The notes beneath the pieces were generated by a model. It was not told where the DNA came from. It made no database searches and saw nothing but the letters and a program-made list of their open reading frames with translations. Below are positions 41,401 to 51,236 of a stretch of 64,000 bases of DNA, piece after piece. Each line of letters opens with the position of its first letter. The first letter of the stretch is position 1. A program made the translations under genes and the position numbers. This stretch comes from Microplitis mediator (Eukaryota; Arthropoda; Insecta; Hymenoptera; Braconidae): the NCBI RefSeq assembly GCF_029852145.1, contig NC_079975.1:16923275-16987274 (forward strand). The letters are read 5' to 3'.

Positions 41401-43037
41401 TCACACATAACTTAAGTTACGTTTATATGTATTTCGAAAAAATTATTCATTTATATCCCGATTAGTACAATTTGTAAGATTATTAATTTTACTTCATAAC
41501 ATTTTAGATCTATGACTGAAAACATTGTAAAAAGAACTAGAGTATTCTAAAATTTATAATATCAAATTAAATTTTCTTGAGTTATTGTAGTTTTTAAGAC
41601 ATCGATAATGTGAATTGCCACTTAGCGGGTAAAAATTACTATTTGACATTGTAACTTTACTACGTGAGATATAATATCAAGTTCATTGTATTTTATTTAT
41701 ATTTGGCATATACTTCGAGATATTCGAATAGTACTTGTAGCCGAGTGGTTAGCATGCTTGCACTCGAACTGGAATATTCGCAAGGCATAGTATAGGTTCG
41801 AATTCCACAGTGGTCATAAATATTTATACAAATACATTCCAACAATATATATTAGACCGGTTCAAAAAAATCGACTATTTTTTTTTTTTCAAAATCCGCA
41901 GTGAAATATCTTCCTAGTCATGAAAAAAGAAGCCTGTGGAAACGGGAGCTCTTAATATCAATTTTGAAAGGTCGCTCATTGTAAATTTTTATTGTACGTT
42001 TAAATAAGATGGAAAAAAAAAAACTTTTTTAGTTTAGAACTTTTCACCTCGGCAATAGCTCATTGTACGAATAAGCCCAGCATATATTTTTGTAGGGAAT
42101 TTAACGCTCTACAAAAAAAGTCTCTTATCATTTTTCGACAAATCCATCTGTTCAAAAGTTATTGGAGCTCGAAGCCAAGTAAGAGTAAATTTTGAGATCT
42201 TTTTACTTTTCCGGCAAAACTATCATACTTATTATAAAATGTCATTAAATCATTTTTGTAGACAATTTTATTTTCTACAAATTATCGTTGATAAATTTTT
42301 TTCAAATTCTGCATTGTTTTCTAGTTATTTCCATTTTAATGCCAAGCTCCTAAAAAAATAGTGTTCTGATCGATTTTAAGAGCTTGACATTAAAATTAAA
42401 ATAAATAGAAAATTTTGAATTGATGAATCGTAAACTTCTTTTAAAAATTCTGGTAATAATAAATTTGTTTCGGTTTTTAATTGATTTACATAGATCTTTT
42501 TGTTATTGTTAAATTTTTCATTTAAAAGTTTATTATTACACTCAAGGAGACAATTTTTACATTCTGGATTAGTAAAAATTCAATAGCAGTCTCAGTGAAA
42601 GTTTTATTCTAAAATAAAGTTTTCACTAAATCAAATAGTAAATTTTATTGAATGCTTGTGTTTTTTACTTTAAAACTCAAAGTAATTTTACTTATAATTT
42701 AGTAATTCATAGAATTAAGCGATTATAATTTTTACTTATTTAAACGAAAATTTCTACATTATTGGACCGTTTCTAGTTTGCCTCGGCGAAATAGTAATTT
42801 TTATTTGAAAAATAACAAATATTTTCTAATTTTTTTCTCCGTGTAACTATTTCTAACAATTAACAAATGATAATTTTTTTTTCAGATACTGATAATGAGG
42901 ATGAAGATTTTGAGTATGAATTCCCTGAAGAGTACATGATTTTAGATGATTTTGATTTTGCATTAGTTGGATTTGGGAGAAGAAAAAAAAGAAAAATAGA
43001 TGATTTGTCGAAGTTTAAAAGTATCGAGTTAATGTGA
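32684..43037 (+). CDS. SPSB3: SPRY domain-containing SOCS box protein 3 (SPSB3-like)
   Basis: SPRY/B30.2 protein; family members recruit substrates to Elongin/Cullin ubiquitin ligases. Exons: 5' exon ending 32684, then 32753-32943, 36190-36643 and 42886-43037 (TGA), 265 residues. The initiator ATG seems to be made by splicing: A at 32684 before a GTAAGT donor, TG at 32753 after a TTTTCACAG acceptor; an in-frame TGA lies 12 bases upstream of the A. Signatures: WTWDERF (4-10), EVKFHPGYSDGTAAVRGNK, HYWEVKM, YGTDV, then VGTAKVNID, SWGLSYKG, HLDTWKGTLQFFINRK, YPIISSTAANSCMRITKSC. A weak SOCS-box-like stretch (AAFPGLRYLTDGVFAEIL) follows. The last exon gives an acidic tail and a basic RRKKRK, and joins in phase 1. 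Human SPSB3 has a longer N-terminus. Introns 2 and 3 are 3.2 and 6.2 kb of repeats. Confidence 0.88.
33179..33257. repeat. Hairpin, 24-bp arms
   Basis: ACTCGTTGTCATTAATGCCT plus four bases are inverted exactly about 30 bases downstream (GACCAGGCATTAATGACAAC). In SPSB3 intron 2. Confidence 0.8.
33513..33740. repeat. Array of CCCATTATGGTAAC motifs
   Basis: Starts at ACACGGAGAGAAATTC. CCCATA, TTATGG and GTAAC words alternate in both orientations (ATGGTAATGATTAC, CCCATAAGTATGGG). Style of a motif-array element; the right end is not clear. Confidence 0.5.
33836..34800. repeat. AACTTCCCGCT family, copy 3 (inverted)
   Basis: Starts at about 33870 with CTATCGGTTGACCCTGCGGG and AAAACTTCCCGCTATTTTCG. 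Internal TTGAGGTGGCAATTGACGCG units repeat, then (CATA)n at 34620-34650, and it ends TTTTTTTAGCGGGAAGTTAA. A CACTTATCC fragment (33773-33860) joins its left side. Confidence 0.6.
34860..35596. repeat. AACTTCCCGCT family, copy 4, with CA tract
   Basis: Same internal words (TTTATCGAGTTCTAGAGCTG), a CA microsatellite at 35333-35413, then the AACCCGGTTTTTGAAAATTG end and GCGGGAAGTTAAAAATC. In SPSB3 intron 2. Confidence 0.6.
35333..35413. repeat. (CA)n microsatellite
   Basis: About 40 CA units followed by (CATA)n. Confidence 0.97.
35597..35890. repeat. AACTTCCCGCT family, short copy 5
   Basis: CTATCGGTTGACCCTGCGGG at the left, a short CA-rich core and an end TTCTTAGCGGAAAGTTAAA. It contains a decayed AATCAGGGATAGACC piece from the CCCTGATT family. 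Confidence 0.5.
36660..37190. repeat. Unclassified repeat remnant
   Basis: GCCCGCTTCGCTGGGTATTT at the left and TTATTTATATAGATAGATAT at the right are typical of dispersed insect repeats. A GC-richer part at 36865-36985 has no open frame. In SPSB3 intron 3. Class uncertain. Confidence 0.35.
37220..37954. repeat. Hairpin element TAGACTGGGCC, copy 2
   Basis: Left TAGATTGGGCCAAAAAAATC and right GATTTTTTTGGCCCAGTCTA are inverted; the arms pair through most of 735 bp. TGTACA lies just outside both ends. Same family as 29227-30192. In SPSB3 intron 3. Confidence 0.8.
37955..38318. other. Short region with CGTGACGTTATATCCG words
   Basis: 38040-38230 repeats TATATCCGCGACGTTATAT-like words in a loose array, possibly another decayed motif-array element. 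No gene seen. Confidence 0.35.
38319..39885. repeat. Motif-array element, CACAGAAAAA family, copy 2
   Basis: CACAGAAGAAAAATAAATCT and inverse, ending TTTTTCTGTG, with TA on both sides (38317-38318 and 39886-39887). Body full of TTCTTGAnnCAAGAAA words; a tRNA-like module at 38936-39000. Reading frames such as the one at 38420-38743 are motif artefacts. In SPSB3 intron 3. Confidence 0.75.
38936..39000 (-). other. tRNA-like module
   Basis: Minus strand: GGTTAGTTGATAAAGCTCTC then GGTCTGGGTTTGATTC. It shares AAAGCTCTCGCG and the GGTCTGGGT B-box-like region with the module at 13210-13280, in the same element family. Confidence 0.55.
40380..41345. repeat. AACTTCCCGCT family, copy 6
   Basis: TCTATTGGTTAACCCTGCGG, then AAAACTTCCCGCTGTTTTCG, internal units (GTTGAGGCGGCAATAGACGC), (CATA)n at 41157-41200, end TTTTCTTAGCGGGAAGTTAA. 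Nearly the same plan as copy 3. In SPSB3 intron 3. Confidence 0.65.
41750..41826 (+). other. tRNA-like sequence
   Basis: A-box-like TAGCCGAGTGGTTAGCATG and B-box-like GGTTCGAATTCC with about 45 bases between. The T-arm stem does not pair well, so it is a pseudogene or the head of a tRNA-derived SINE. Confidence 0.5.
41855..42450. repeat. One-armed hairpin fragment
   Basis: Starts TTAGACCGGTTCAAAAAAAT and carries the TCTCTTATCATTTTTCGACA block shared with the TTAGGGTGCGTC family. No inverted right end, so truncated or a composite of the two families. Confidence 0.5.
42540..42847. repeat. Array of AGTAAAAATT motifs
   Basis: CACTCAAGGAGACAATTTTT at the left and TTTTTTTCTCCGTGT at the right, with AGTAAAAATT/AATTTTTACT words between. 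It ends 38 bases before the last SPSB3 exon and may supply part of its polypyrimidine tract. Confidence 0.4.
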
Positions 43038-43184
43038 AAATTCGACATTAATTATTTAATGCAACAAAGATGTTTTCCTAAAATAATTTCAAACTATTTT
43101 TAGTAGATTTCGTAGAGATTTGACTTTGGATGTGGATTTTGGATAAATCAACTTTTATGGCAATAATTTCAAATATCGTTTCTA

Positions 43185-44180
43185 CCCTAGCGAATTTGTT
43201 TATACCGAAAATTTAAGTTTCTTTTGGGTTCATTTCCGGTATAGTAGAAATCGATAAATATTTCGGTATGTTTTAAGAATTATACCCAATTCATACCCAG
43301 ATTATACTCAAATCGTCTCATGTTCTGGGTATGTTTTTGAATTTTTCATACTTAAATGATACTGAAAAAAAATTTATTTCAAGCACGATTGATACTCAAA
43401 TTATACCGAAATCAGAGAGGTTGAGGACAATATCTTTCTATATATGTCTTTACCTGAGAAAAAGGAAAAATGTTTCTTTGAAGTTTGAAGTAAATAAATT
43501 TATTGAATACATAGAAAATTATAAAAATACTATTTTAATTGAGTATTTAGTATTATAATGCTTTTAGTAGTAAATAGTTCAAAAATTATTTTCATAATAA
43601 TTTAATGATTAATTTACTTATTTACTACTTCTATGTTTTTTTTTTTTTTTATCAAAATAAAAAAAAATTTCAGTGTTAAAGGAAATATTTCTGTTTATGT
43701 TTGATAGACATACAATTATCATTAATTTATTATTTATTTGATTCTATTGCAATAACAGTATAGATAGTTACCACAAATATAATGCATAAAAAAAAAAAAA
43801 ACCATAAATAAAAATAAAATTGTTCTTTCCACCAAGACCTGTGACAGCGCCATGAGAACTTCACGAGACTCTCAAGTGAGAAGTCATAAGTTCAAAACCT
43901 CAATTAATTATCGCTTTTTTTTTAATTATTCATTAAAAAAACATCTAAATAAAGTCTTTAACTAATATACTTAAATACATTAAATATATTGATATCTAAG
44001 AAATTATGTTTTTATCTCAGTATAACTTCGGTATAAATTGTTCAAAAACATACCTAAATTATTGTTATGAATGAGTATAATTTGAGTATACTTTTAGAAT
44101 TCTATTGAAAACATACCGAAATCATACTCAAATACCAGGTATGTTTTAGATATTTTTTCGTGTAACCGAATTCGCTAGGG
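43185..44180. repeat. Motif-array element with CCCTAGCGAATT ends and TATACC motifs
   Basis: CCCTAGCGAATTTGTTTATA and inverse, ending CCGAATTCGCTAGGG, with TA on both sides (43183-43184 and 44181-44182). Motifs TATACCGAAAT, CATACC and GGTATG dominate both arms; the centre holds AT-rich filler and a possible tRNA-like module. It starts 147 bases after the SPSB3 stop, probably in the 3' UTR or just beyond. End sequence close to that of the ACGGTAA family. Confidence 0.82.
43838..43910 (+). other. Weak tRNA-like module
   Basis: GTGACAGCGCCATGAGAAC followed about 45 bases later by AAGTTCAAAACCTC, which resembles A and B boxes. No convincing cloverleaf. Inside the TATACC element. Confidence 0.3.
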
Positions 44181-44289
44181 TACGGACTAAGAAAATGTTT
44201 CTTTCATCATCCAAACTTATTTGTTTTAATAAAATATTCGTTTCGCCCAAAATGCATATCTTCAATCATCTTAAAATTAACTTTAAGAT

Positions 44290-44465
44290 TTGTTACTGAT
44301 CGCTATGAAAATTAACGATTTTCGAAAAATTCGGACTTATTGTTTTCACCCCAATTTTCAAAAATCGAATTTTCATCAGGTGTCAACGTTTCGAAATTCT
44401 AGAAAGCTATTCTGACTATTTTCAGAGTAATGTTCAAATGTGTGTGTGTGTGTGTGTGCGCGCGC

Positions 44466-44539
<74 letters not shown>

Positions 44540-45250
44540 AACTCTCTATAATCTTTTAAGTAATTGACTGATTTGAATGGTTCTCCTGATTTAAAAAAGT
44601 TAATTCAAAACGATTAGAAATGATTTGAAACAATTCAGTTTTAATACTATAAAGATATACATTCATCACTGAGTAAACTTTTTTTTTTAATCACGATCTT
44701 GCGGCAATCAAAAGAGCTTGTCAGCTATCAACGTTCCTGTGAATCTCAGATCACTCGATTAAATAGACCTGAGATAATTAAGAAATACGACCAAAAACAA
44801 TTCTTTTGTAATTTCTCAAAAACGACTTGATCAATCAAATGGAATATTCAATTAGCTTTAGAACTCTATAAAACACGTCGATAGCCGCAAGAACTACCAG
44901 AATTGGTGATTCGTTTAAGAGATATCATTGGAGATGAAAATGTTAATAACAGTTTTTATCAAATATCTTCAAAGAAACTGAAATGATCGATTCTAAATTC
45001 TTATTCTATTAAACTTATCAAAACATGTTAATTGCTACAAGAATTGTCTTGATCGATCGAATTGTTCGGAAGCTATCGTTGATGAAAGAAATGTTAAAAA
45101 ACGATTTTTTTCGAATATCTTCAATATGACTGAATCGATCAATTCAAAAATCATATATTAGGTTAACGTTTCAAGTGATATTGACGCCGATTAATTTCGA
45201 AAATAACAATTTACCTTATTTTCCCTAAATACTCTTTTATACAATGTACT
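44290..45250. repeat. AACTTCCCGCT family, copy 7, with GT tract
   Basis: Begins near TTAACGATTTTCGAAAAATT, contains the GT tract at 44441-44537, then internal units. A decayed CCCTGATT-type element (44588-44698) is inserted after the microsatellite. Confidence 0.55.
44441..44537. repeat. (GT)n microsatellite
   Basis: About 45 GT units with a short GC run. Confidence 0.95.
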
Positions 45251-45599
45251 AAATTTGTCAAAATCATATAAGTTCTTAATTTTCACGGTCTATTTTAATC
45301 ACTGTATAATTATTGTAATCGGATCATTCAGAAAATATAGCCAATAAAACAGTTCAAATATTACTGTTCTCTAAATTTTTTTCAGATATTCCATTTTCAG
45401 GATTCTAATCTAATTCAAACCTCTTTTTACTTTTTATTATAATTACGTACAATTATTTCCATTTAAATCCATGTGTTTCCCTACGGATAATCGCCCGGAA
45501 TAATCGCGCTCACGGACTAAAGAAATTCGACAATTGATCGTACCATTTCCAATTTGGCGAAGATGCGCACGCTTGCGCCCCCGTCTGTAAAGCGTAGAG

Positions 45600-47220
45600 A
45601 AATGTCAACAAGAATCATTAGCAGTGGAGAATGATTCTAAATCGGTTTCATCCCAACTATTTATCACAGATCGAATGACTGGGACCAAGTTTCTCGTTGA
45701 CACTGGCTCCGATTTATCTGTTTTTCCAGGTGGCTCGTCGAAATCACACAAAACGGCCATAATTATTAGCTTTATGCCACAAACGGCACGATAATCGAGA
45801 CCTATGAACTATCAACTCAGACGCTCATTCTCAGACTGTGTCGAGATTTCACGTGGAATTTTATTGCCGCTTATGTCATCAAAACAATATTTGGGTCCGA
45901 TTTTTAGAGCCATTTCGACTTGTTAGTTGACGTCAAACGTAAATACTTACGCAACGGCATTACTGGTTTGACATCTTCAGGTTATTTTCACGCCACAACA
46001 GCATAAGACAAAATCGAATCTATAGATGGTGACTCCGTTTATATGAAACTGCTACCTAAGTTCGCCGATATCATACGGCTTGTCCATCCTTTAATAAGAA
46101 TAGGAAACACTCAACAGATTATATCAGTCAATGTACGAATGACATCAGATATGTGTTGAGTAACGACAATATTGTCACCCTGGTAAAAATGAAACGAGGC
46201 ACTAGCTAACGCCTCGCTAGTTTCGCTAGAATCAATGTTAACGGTAGATGACAAACGAGGCGGCCCTCGTTTATTTTTACTAGGGCAATGACATATTGTC
46301 AAGATTAAAAGCAGTATCACATTGGAAGAACACGCCGATGCACAAAGGTAAGATCTTGAGCTTCAGTAATTGCCGCAACAGATAACCGCTATTACAGTTA
46401 CGAAAAGTTTACTTTGACTTAGGCCCAGCATTGTATTGTGACATTGCGTCAGATGCAGTACGACCATATGTTCCAGAGCCGCTGAGAAGAAAAGTGTTTA
46501 ACTCGCTACACTCACTCGCGCATCCAGGAATTGAGGGATCTCAGAAATTAATTTTGAAACAAGACGTCTAGCTGTTAAGTAAAAAGGATTATCACGAACG
46601 GGTAAATGCCTGCATCGATTGCCAAAAGAATAAGATTTAAAAACACGTTTCATCACCAATTTTCCAGTTTTTAATCTTCATCTGAACGATTCGATCACCT
46701 TCACATCGATGTGGTGTCTCTAAAACTTTCAAAAGTGTTCAAAAAATATTCAATGATTATAGGCTAGTTCACGAGTCTTCCTGAAGCTGTTGCGATCTCT
46801 AATGGAAATGCAGAACCAGTTATACATGTACTATCGCTACACTGGATTTCACGCCATACGGAGTATCTAAACGCATATCTTCGGATCAAGTTCCGCTATT
46901 TGAATTGTGCTTATTTCAAACGCTGTTAAAAATATATGGAATAAAACACCTAAACACTACGCTGTATTATCCACAAGCTAATGATCTCATTGAACGATTT
47001 CATCGTCGACTAAAATCAGCACTCCTGTGTTGTGAAGAATCATAGTATGGCACGTTGTCAACCATCTTATTCGGCTTACGCGCAGCTTGGAAAGATAATA
47101 TACAGATGACTGAAGGGACTTAAATCAACTTATCAATTAGTTACGTACTATTAGTATCTTCTCTTACCATCAATGGTGCGTGCGAAGTTATGCGGAATGT
47201 CTTTCAGGGAGGGGCAAGGT
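45600..47220 (+). pseudogene. Ty3/gypsy-type retrotransposon pol remnant
   Basis: Fragments occur in the expected pol order on the plus strand, separated by stops and frameshifts. An aspartic protease motif LVDTGSDLS is at about 45692-45720. The protease end and RT entry follow (LLVDVKR near 45920, LPKFADI near 46050). The integrase zinc-finger HSLAHPG is near 46505 and CIDCQ near 46611. The integrase core HIDVV is near 46700, SDQ near 46885, and YYPQAND-IERFHRRLK near 46965-47015. The protease-to-integrase distance is only about 800 bp, so most of RT and RNase H has been lost. No LTRs seen nearby. Dead copy. Confidence 0.8.
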
Positions 47221-47937
47221 AATTAATTAAGTAGTCGATTACCTGTATCGACTTCAGATCATCAAGGTGCTAAAACTGCATATCACCACGCGAAAAATTA
47301 ATGGAACTACGAGGATAGCGATGAGAGGAGAACTTCATCTCTTTGCAGCCATTATTAGTTCTTCGGCTAAAGAGGAGAGCCCGTATACATTTTGTTGGCA
47401 CCGGCTAAACTCAACGGTTTCTTACGTACTTTGGGCCAAGGATCACGAAAATCGAGTCCATTTTGTTCAAAAGTGGTGCAAACAATTATTCATAACAATT
47501 TAATTGTTTATATCCAAATAACTCCCGAACCGCATGTTTGTTGGGGCAGTTTATTGGAAACAAAATGTTCAAAATGAAAAAATGCACAAAAAAGGTATCA
47601 CAATGTTTTTTTTATCTCAAATATTTCGCGATATATGATGAAAAAACGAGCCAGGCGCTCGGACCTCTCCCTCTCGCACAAGCAGCTGCCTATCGCGCGC
47701 GCTCTTTCTCCGCCAAATCGCGTCAGATGCTTGATAGGCCGGAATTTTTCTAAGTTTTTTACATTGAAAATAAGAGAAAAAAAAAAATCGACAAAATTTC
47801 AATACCACCAATCGACAGCATTTTTTCTGAAACGGTCGATTTTTTCAATCCAATCTGAACTTTGAAAAAATCCATTGATTTCTAACATTATAGTTAACAA
47901 AAAGAAAACGTCTCTGGACGATACGATAGAAATCCGT
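47221..47937. other. Region after the gypsy remnant
   Basis: Contains a GC-richer patch at 47640-47740 (GGACCTCTCCCTCTCGCACA) and AT-rich sequence. Short frames overlap in several directions without family resemblance. No supported gene. Confidence 0.4.
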
Positions 47938-48498
47938 ATGCCTAAAACAGGCAGAAATGCGAAAAAAAATTTTGGTACGCCCTTATAGCGCCCAGGGTAC
48001 CTACCGGGAGCCATAAGGGCGTACCAAAAATTTTTTTTTTTGGGAAACAACGTACTTTTACTTGAAACGCGTAGAAATGACGAAAAAAAATTTTTTTCAA
48101 ATTTGAATTTTTTTGGTACGTCCTTATGGCACCCGGGGTACCCACTGGGGGCCATAAAGGCGTACAAAAAAAATTTTTTTCCGGAAACGACGTATTTTTA
48201 CTTTAAATGCATAGAAATGATGAAAAAATTTTTTTTTTCAAATTTGAAATTAACTTTGATCAAAATTTTTTGGAATATTTTTATTTAAAATGATCACTCT
48301 CAATCACAAATAAAGTGATCAAAGTTAATTTCAAATTTGAAAAAAAAATTTTTTCATCATTTCTATGCATTTAAAGTAAAATTTCGTTGTTTCCGGAAAA
48401 AATTTTTTTTGGTACGCCCTTATGGCTCCCGGTAGGTACCCTGGGTGCCATAAGGGCGTACCAAAATTTTTTTTCGCATTTCTGCCTGTTTTAGGCAT
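47938..48498. repeat. Palindromic element with GGTACGCCCTTATGGC motifs
   Basis: ATGCCTAAAACAGGCAGAAA and inverse at the ends. Inside, GGTACGCCCTTAT...ATAAGGGCGTACC forms nested hairpins, twice in the left arm and again in the right, where GGGTACC and GGTACCC also alternate. Symmetry centre near 48215-48310. A further half-motif follows at 48525-48545. No gene. Confidence 0.75.
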
Positions 48499-48711
48499 AA
48501 CTACGTCGATTCCCGAAAAAAATTTATTAGTACGCCCTTATGGCATTTGTAACGCGATATAATCACGCCGAGTAATAACATCGGTATATCGTTGTCGATT
48601 CATTTTGAACATGTACCAATGGGTATGTACTTGCTCATAACAAAACAAATTACGAACTCTTATTTTCATTCATTTTATCAAAAACTTGAATATTTAATTC
48701 AAATATATAGG

Positions 48712-48715
<4 letters not shown>

Positions 48716-48776
<61 letters not shown>
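48716..48776. repeat. (TA)n microsatellite
   Basis: About 30 TA units. Confidence 0.95.
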
Positions 48777-48784
<8 letters not shown>

Positions 48785-48789
48785 TATAA

Positions 48790-49256
48790 TAATCATTCAT
48801 TTATAATATTCATATGGTTAAATAAACTATTCAATCATGGTGACGACAGGTTTTTGAAACTGAAATTTCCTAACTTTTTCAGGTATTCCAGTCATATAAT
48901 TAAAAAATTCCCTGACCATACGTAGTAAGATTAAATTTTTGGAAATATATATTTAATTCAAAATAAAATGATAGAAGTCAGTTTAATAATTAATCAATCA
49001 TTATCGTTAAATAAAATTTTATATTATTATTTGTCAATGTTGATAGATTTTTTCATTTATTGAATAAATAATTTTTCATTTTTTATTTTAAATCTTAGTT
49101 TTATATAATTTACTCAAAAATAAAATATAAATAAACTTTTCATTTTCACGAGAATAAATTTCATAAATAATAACGTTTCATAGAATATTAATAAAATACG
49201 AGCAACCTGCAGTCACTGTGCGCCTGCCCAAATATCACTACTAAATTTATAAAATA
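48790..49256. other. No recognisable gene
   Basis: AT-rich, no exon or repeat boundary identified. Confidence 0.45.
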
Positions 49257-49520
49257 CGCAGAAAAAAAAGATTTCTTGCCGCAAAAAATTTCAATTTGCA
49301 CCAAGAAATTTTATGCATTATCAATTAAATACAAAAATTGTCTTGGAGCGTGAAAACATTTTTTTGGTCAAGAAATAATTCCTTGCACCAAGTAATTTTT
49401 TCTAGTTCTAAATAAATTTTTGTTTTCAATTCACAATGCAAAAAATTTTTTAGGATAAGTAAAAATTTTCTTTAGGCTAGTAAAGATTTTTTGTGTCAAT
49501 GAATTTTTTTTTTTTCTATG
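49257..49520. repeat. Motif-array element, CACAGAAAAA family, short copy 3
   Basis: CGCAGAAAAAAAAGATTTCT at the left and TTTTTTTTTTTCTATG at the right. Body of TTCTTG/CAAGAAATT words. About 265 bp and no tRNA-like module, which contrasts with the two long copies. Confidence 0.7.
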
Positions 49521-50001
49521 CACACTTTGTTGGCTTTGAAAAGCTTCCTAAAACCAAAAGGGAGTATAAAAATCTGTCATTTTGGAATAAGTAACGCGAT
49601 ATAAATAATATAGCTATATATTCAATGACATTCAGTCAGATTTAGTGACAGAGTAATTAAAGGATTAATTTATTTAAAGAAAATAACTACGATCTTATTT
49701 TTTCTCGCGTAATTTAAATGTAATTCGAATGATATAGATAAATCTATTTATCTCAATATTTGGCAATTAAAATGAGTTTAAAGTATGAAAAGACACAAAT
49801 TCAAGTCAAGACCTTTCTAATGATACCAAATTCAATAACATTAACTAATTCTATCACATAGATATGGCGGGAACAAGATTTTCCTTATTCCCTTACTAAT
49901 ATAGATATAATATAGATTAATCAAGTTCGCGAATGATAAATATAGTGAAACTTATTAGTTCAATACTTATGTATGGTTACGTAACAAATGATCCAAGGAC
50001 A

Positions 50002-50155
50002 ATTGATCCGTCGATAAAATGCGTGTAACATGAAAAATTACGCCCTTTTTTTCACTAATTTTGTGTGCGTGTAACATAAAAAATATACTCACACACAAAT
50101 TAGTGAAAAAAGGGCGTAATTTTTCATGTTACACGCATTTTATCGACGGATCAAT
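50002..50155. repeat. Hairpin with GATCAATTGTCC motifs
   Basis: Arms of about 60 bp (GATCCGTCGATAAAATGCGT, then TGAAAAATTACGCCCTTTTT) are inverted around 30 bases. Four diverged GGATCAATTGTCC words lie in and just outside the hairpin (49990-50200). Confidence 0.75.
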
Positions 50156-50209
50156 CGTCGCAAGGATCAATTGTCGCGGATCAATTGTCCTCGGATCATC
50201 AGTCGTGTC

Positions 50210-51236
50210 ACCCTTATGTATACTTTTAATGTTTTATTATAGCACATTTCCAATGTTTTATTATAGACATTTTCATGTTTTGAAGATCTTCCAGGAATGT
50301 GGCCACCATGTTTAATGTAAGTTTTTTTTGTCTAACGTATAATGTATTCTGATAATCTCAACTTAAAATAAACTTGTAAAAAAAAATTTACCAATTAATT
50401 TTTAAAGTAATTTTATTTTATTGATTCTGATGATACACATCAACTTGGATAACTTAAGTTTAATTTGGAATACAATCAATCGTATATGACTAAACATTAT
50501 TCTTTCATACTCAGTAATTAAATCTATTATTAATTGTAACTTTTGTTTATTAATGCTTATTAATTTTAGTTTTAAATCTAAAAGTTCAAAAGAAGAATAT
50601 AAATCATTAAGATCGAAGATTTGTTTTATAAATAAGATATTTTGGCTCAAAACAAAATATTCAAATAATTTTTCGTACAAAAACCTAAGTGTACTTAAAA
50701 AAAAAAAAAAAAATGTGGAAAATATATAATACGACACTTAATGGTATTTTTCTTAGTTGTTGTTTTCTTGTGGCTTCTAAAAAAATTATACAATAAAAGT
50801 TGGGAAATTCAAATTATTCATCGAACAAAATATTCAGCGGCTTATTAATTTTCATAAAGTAAAATAAATTATGCATTATTAAAGTGTTAACGTTTTCATC
50901 AATACTAGGATTAATAATAAAAATTTTGATTATAAATAAACGTTAATGAACTGAAAGTTTATCTAAAGGATTTATACCTTTTATTAAGTTTTAATCTTAG
51001 GAATGTAAGAATGCTTCACAGTTCCTCAAAAGAAAACAAACAAGTAAATGTAAATGGCAAAGAAAAATAATTGAATAAAGAATTTTAGCTTGGAAAAATA
51101 CATTCGGTATAATGATATTGATAGCCTTTGTCCATTTATCAATCTAACAATACATCACTTTCACTTTAAAAAATATTGAGAAAAACCAAAATGCTAATGC
51201 TCTTGGTTCACCTCTAACTCGATGCTGATAGAAACT
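50210..51236. other. Region downstream of SUMO
   Basis: AT-rich. A 111-codon minus-strand frame (50737-50402) is rich in Leu, Ile and Phe with no family resemblance. The SUMO 3' UTR should be at the right side of this interval. Confidence 0.4.

Noticed and set aside
41750..41826. A functional tRNA gene
   Set aside because: The T-stem and acceptor stem do not pair well; only A- and B-box-like words are convincing.
50402..50737. 111-codon minus-strand frame
   Set aside because: Leu/Ile/Phe-rich, very AT-biased, no motif; likely chance within the SUMO 3' flank.
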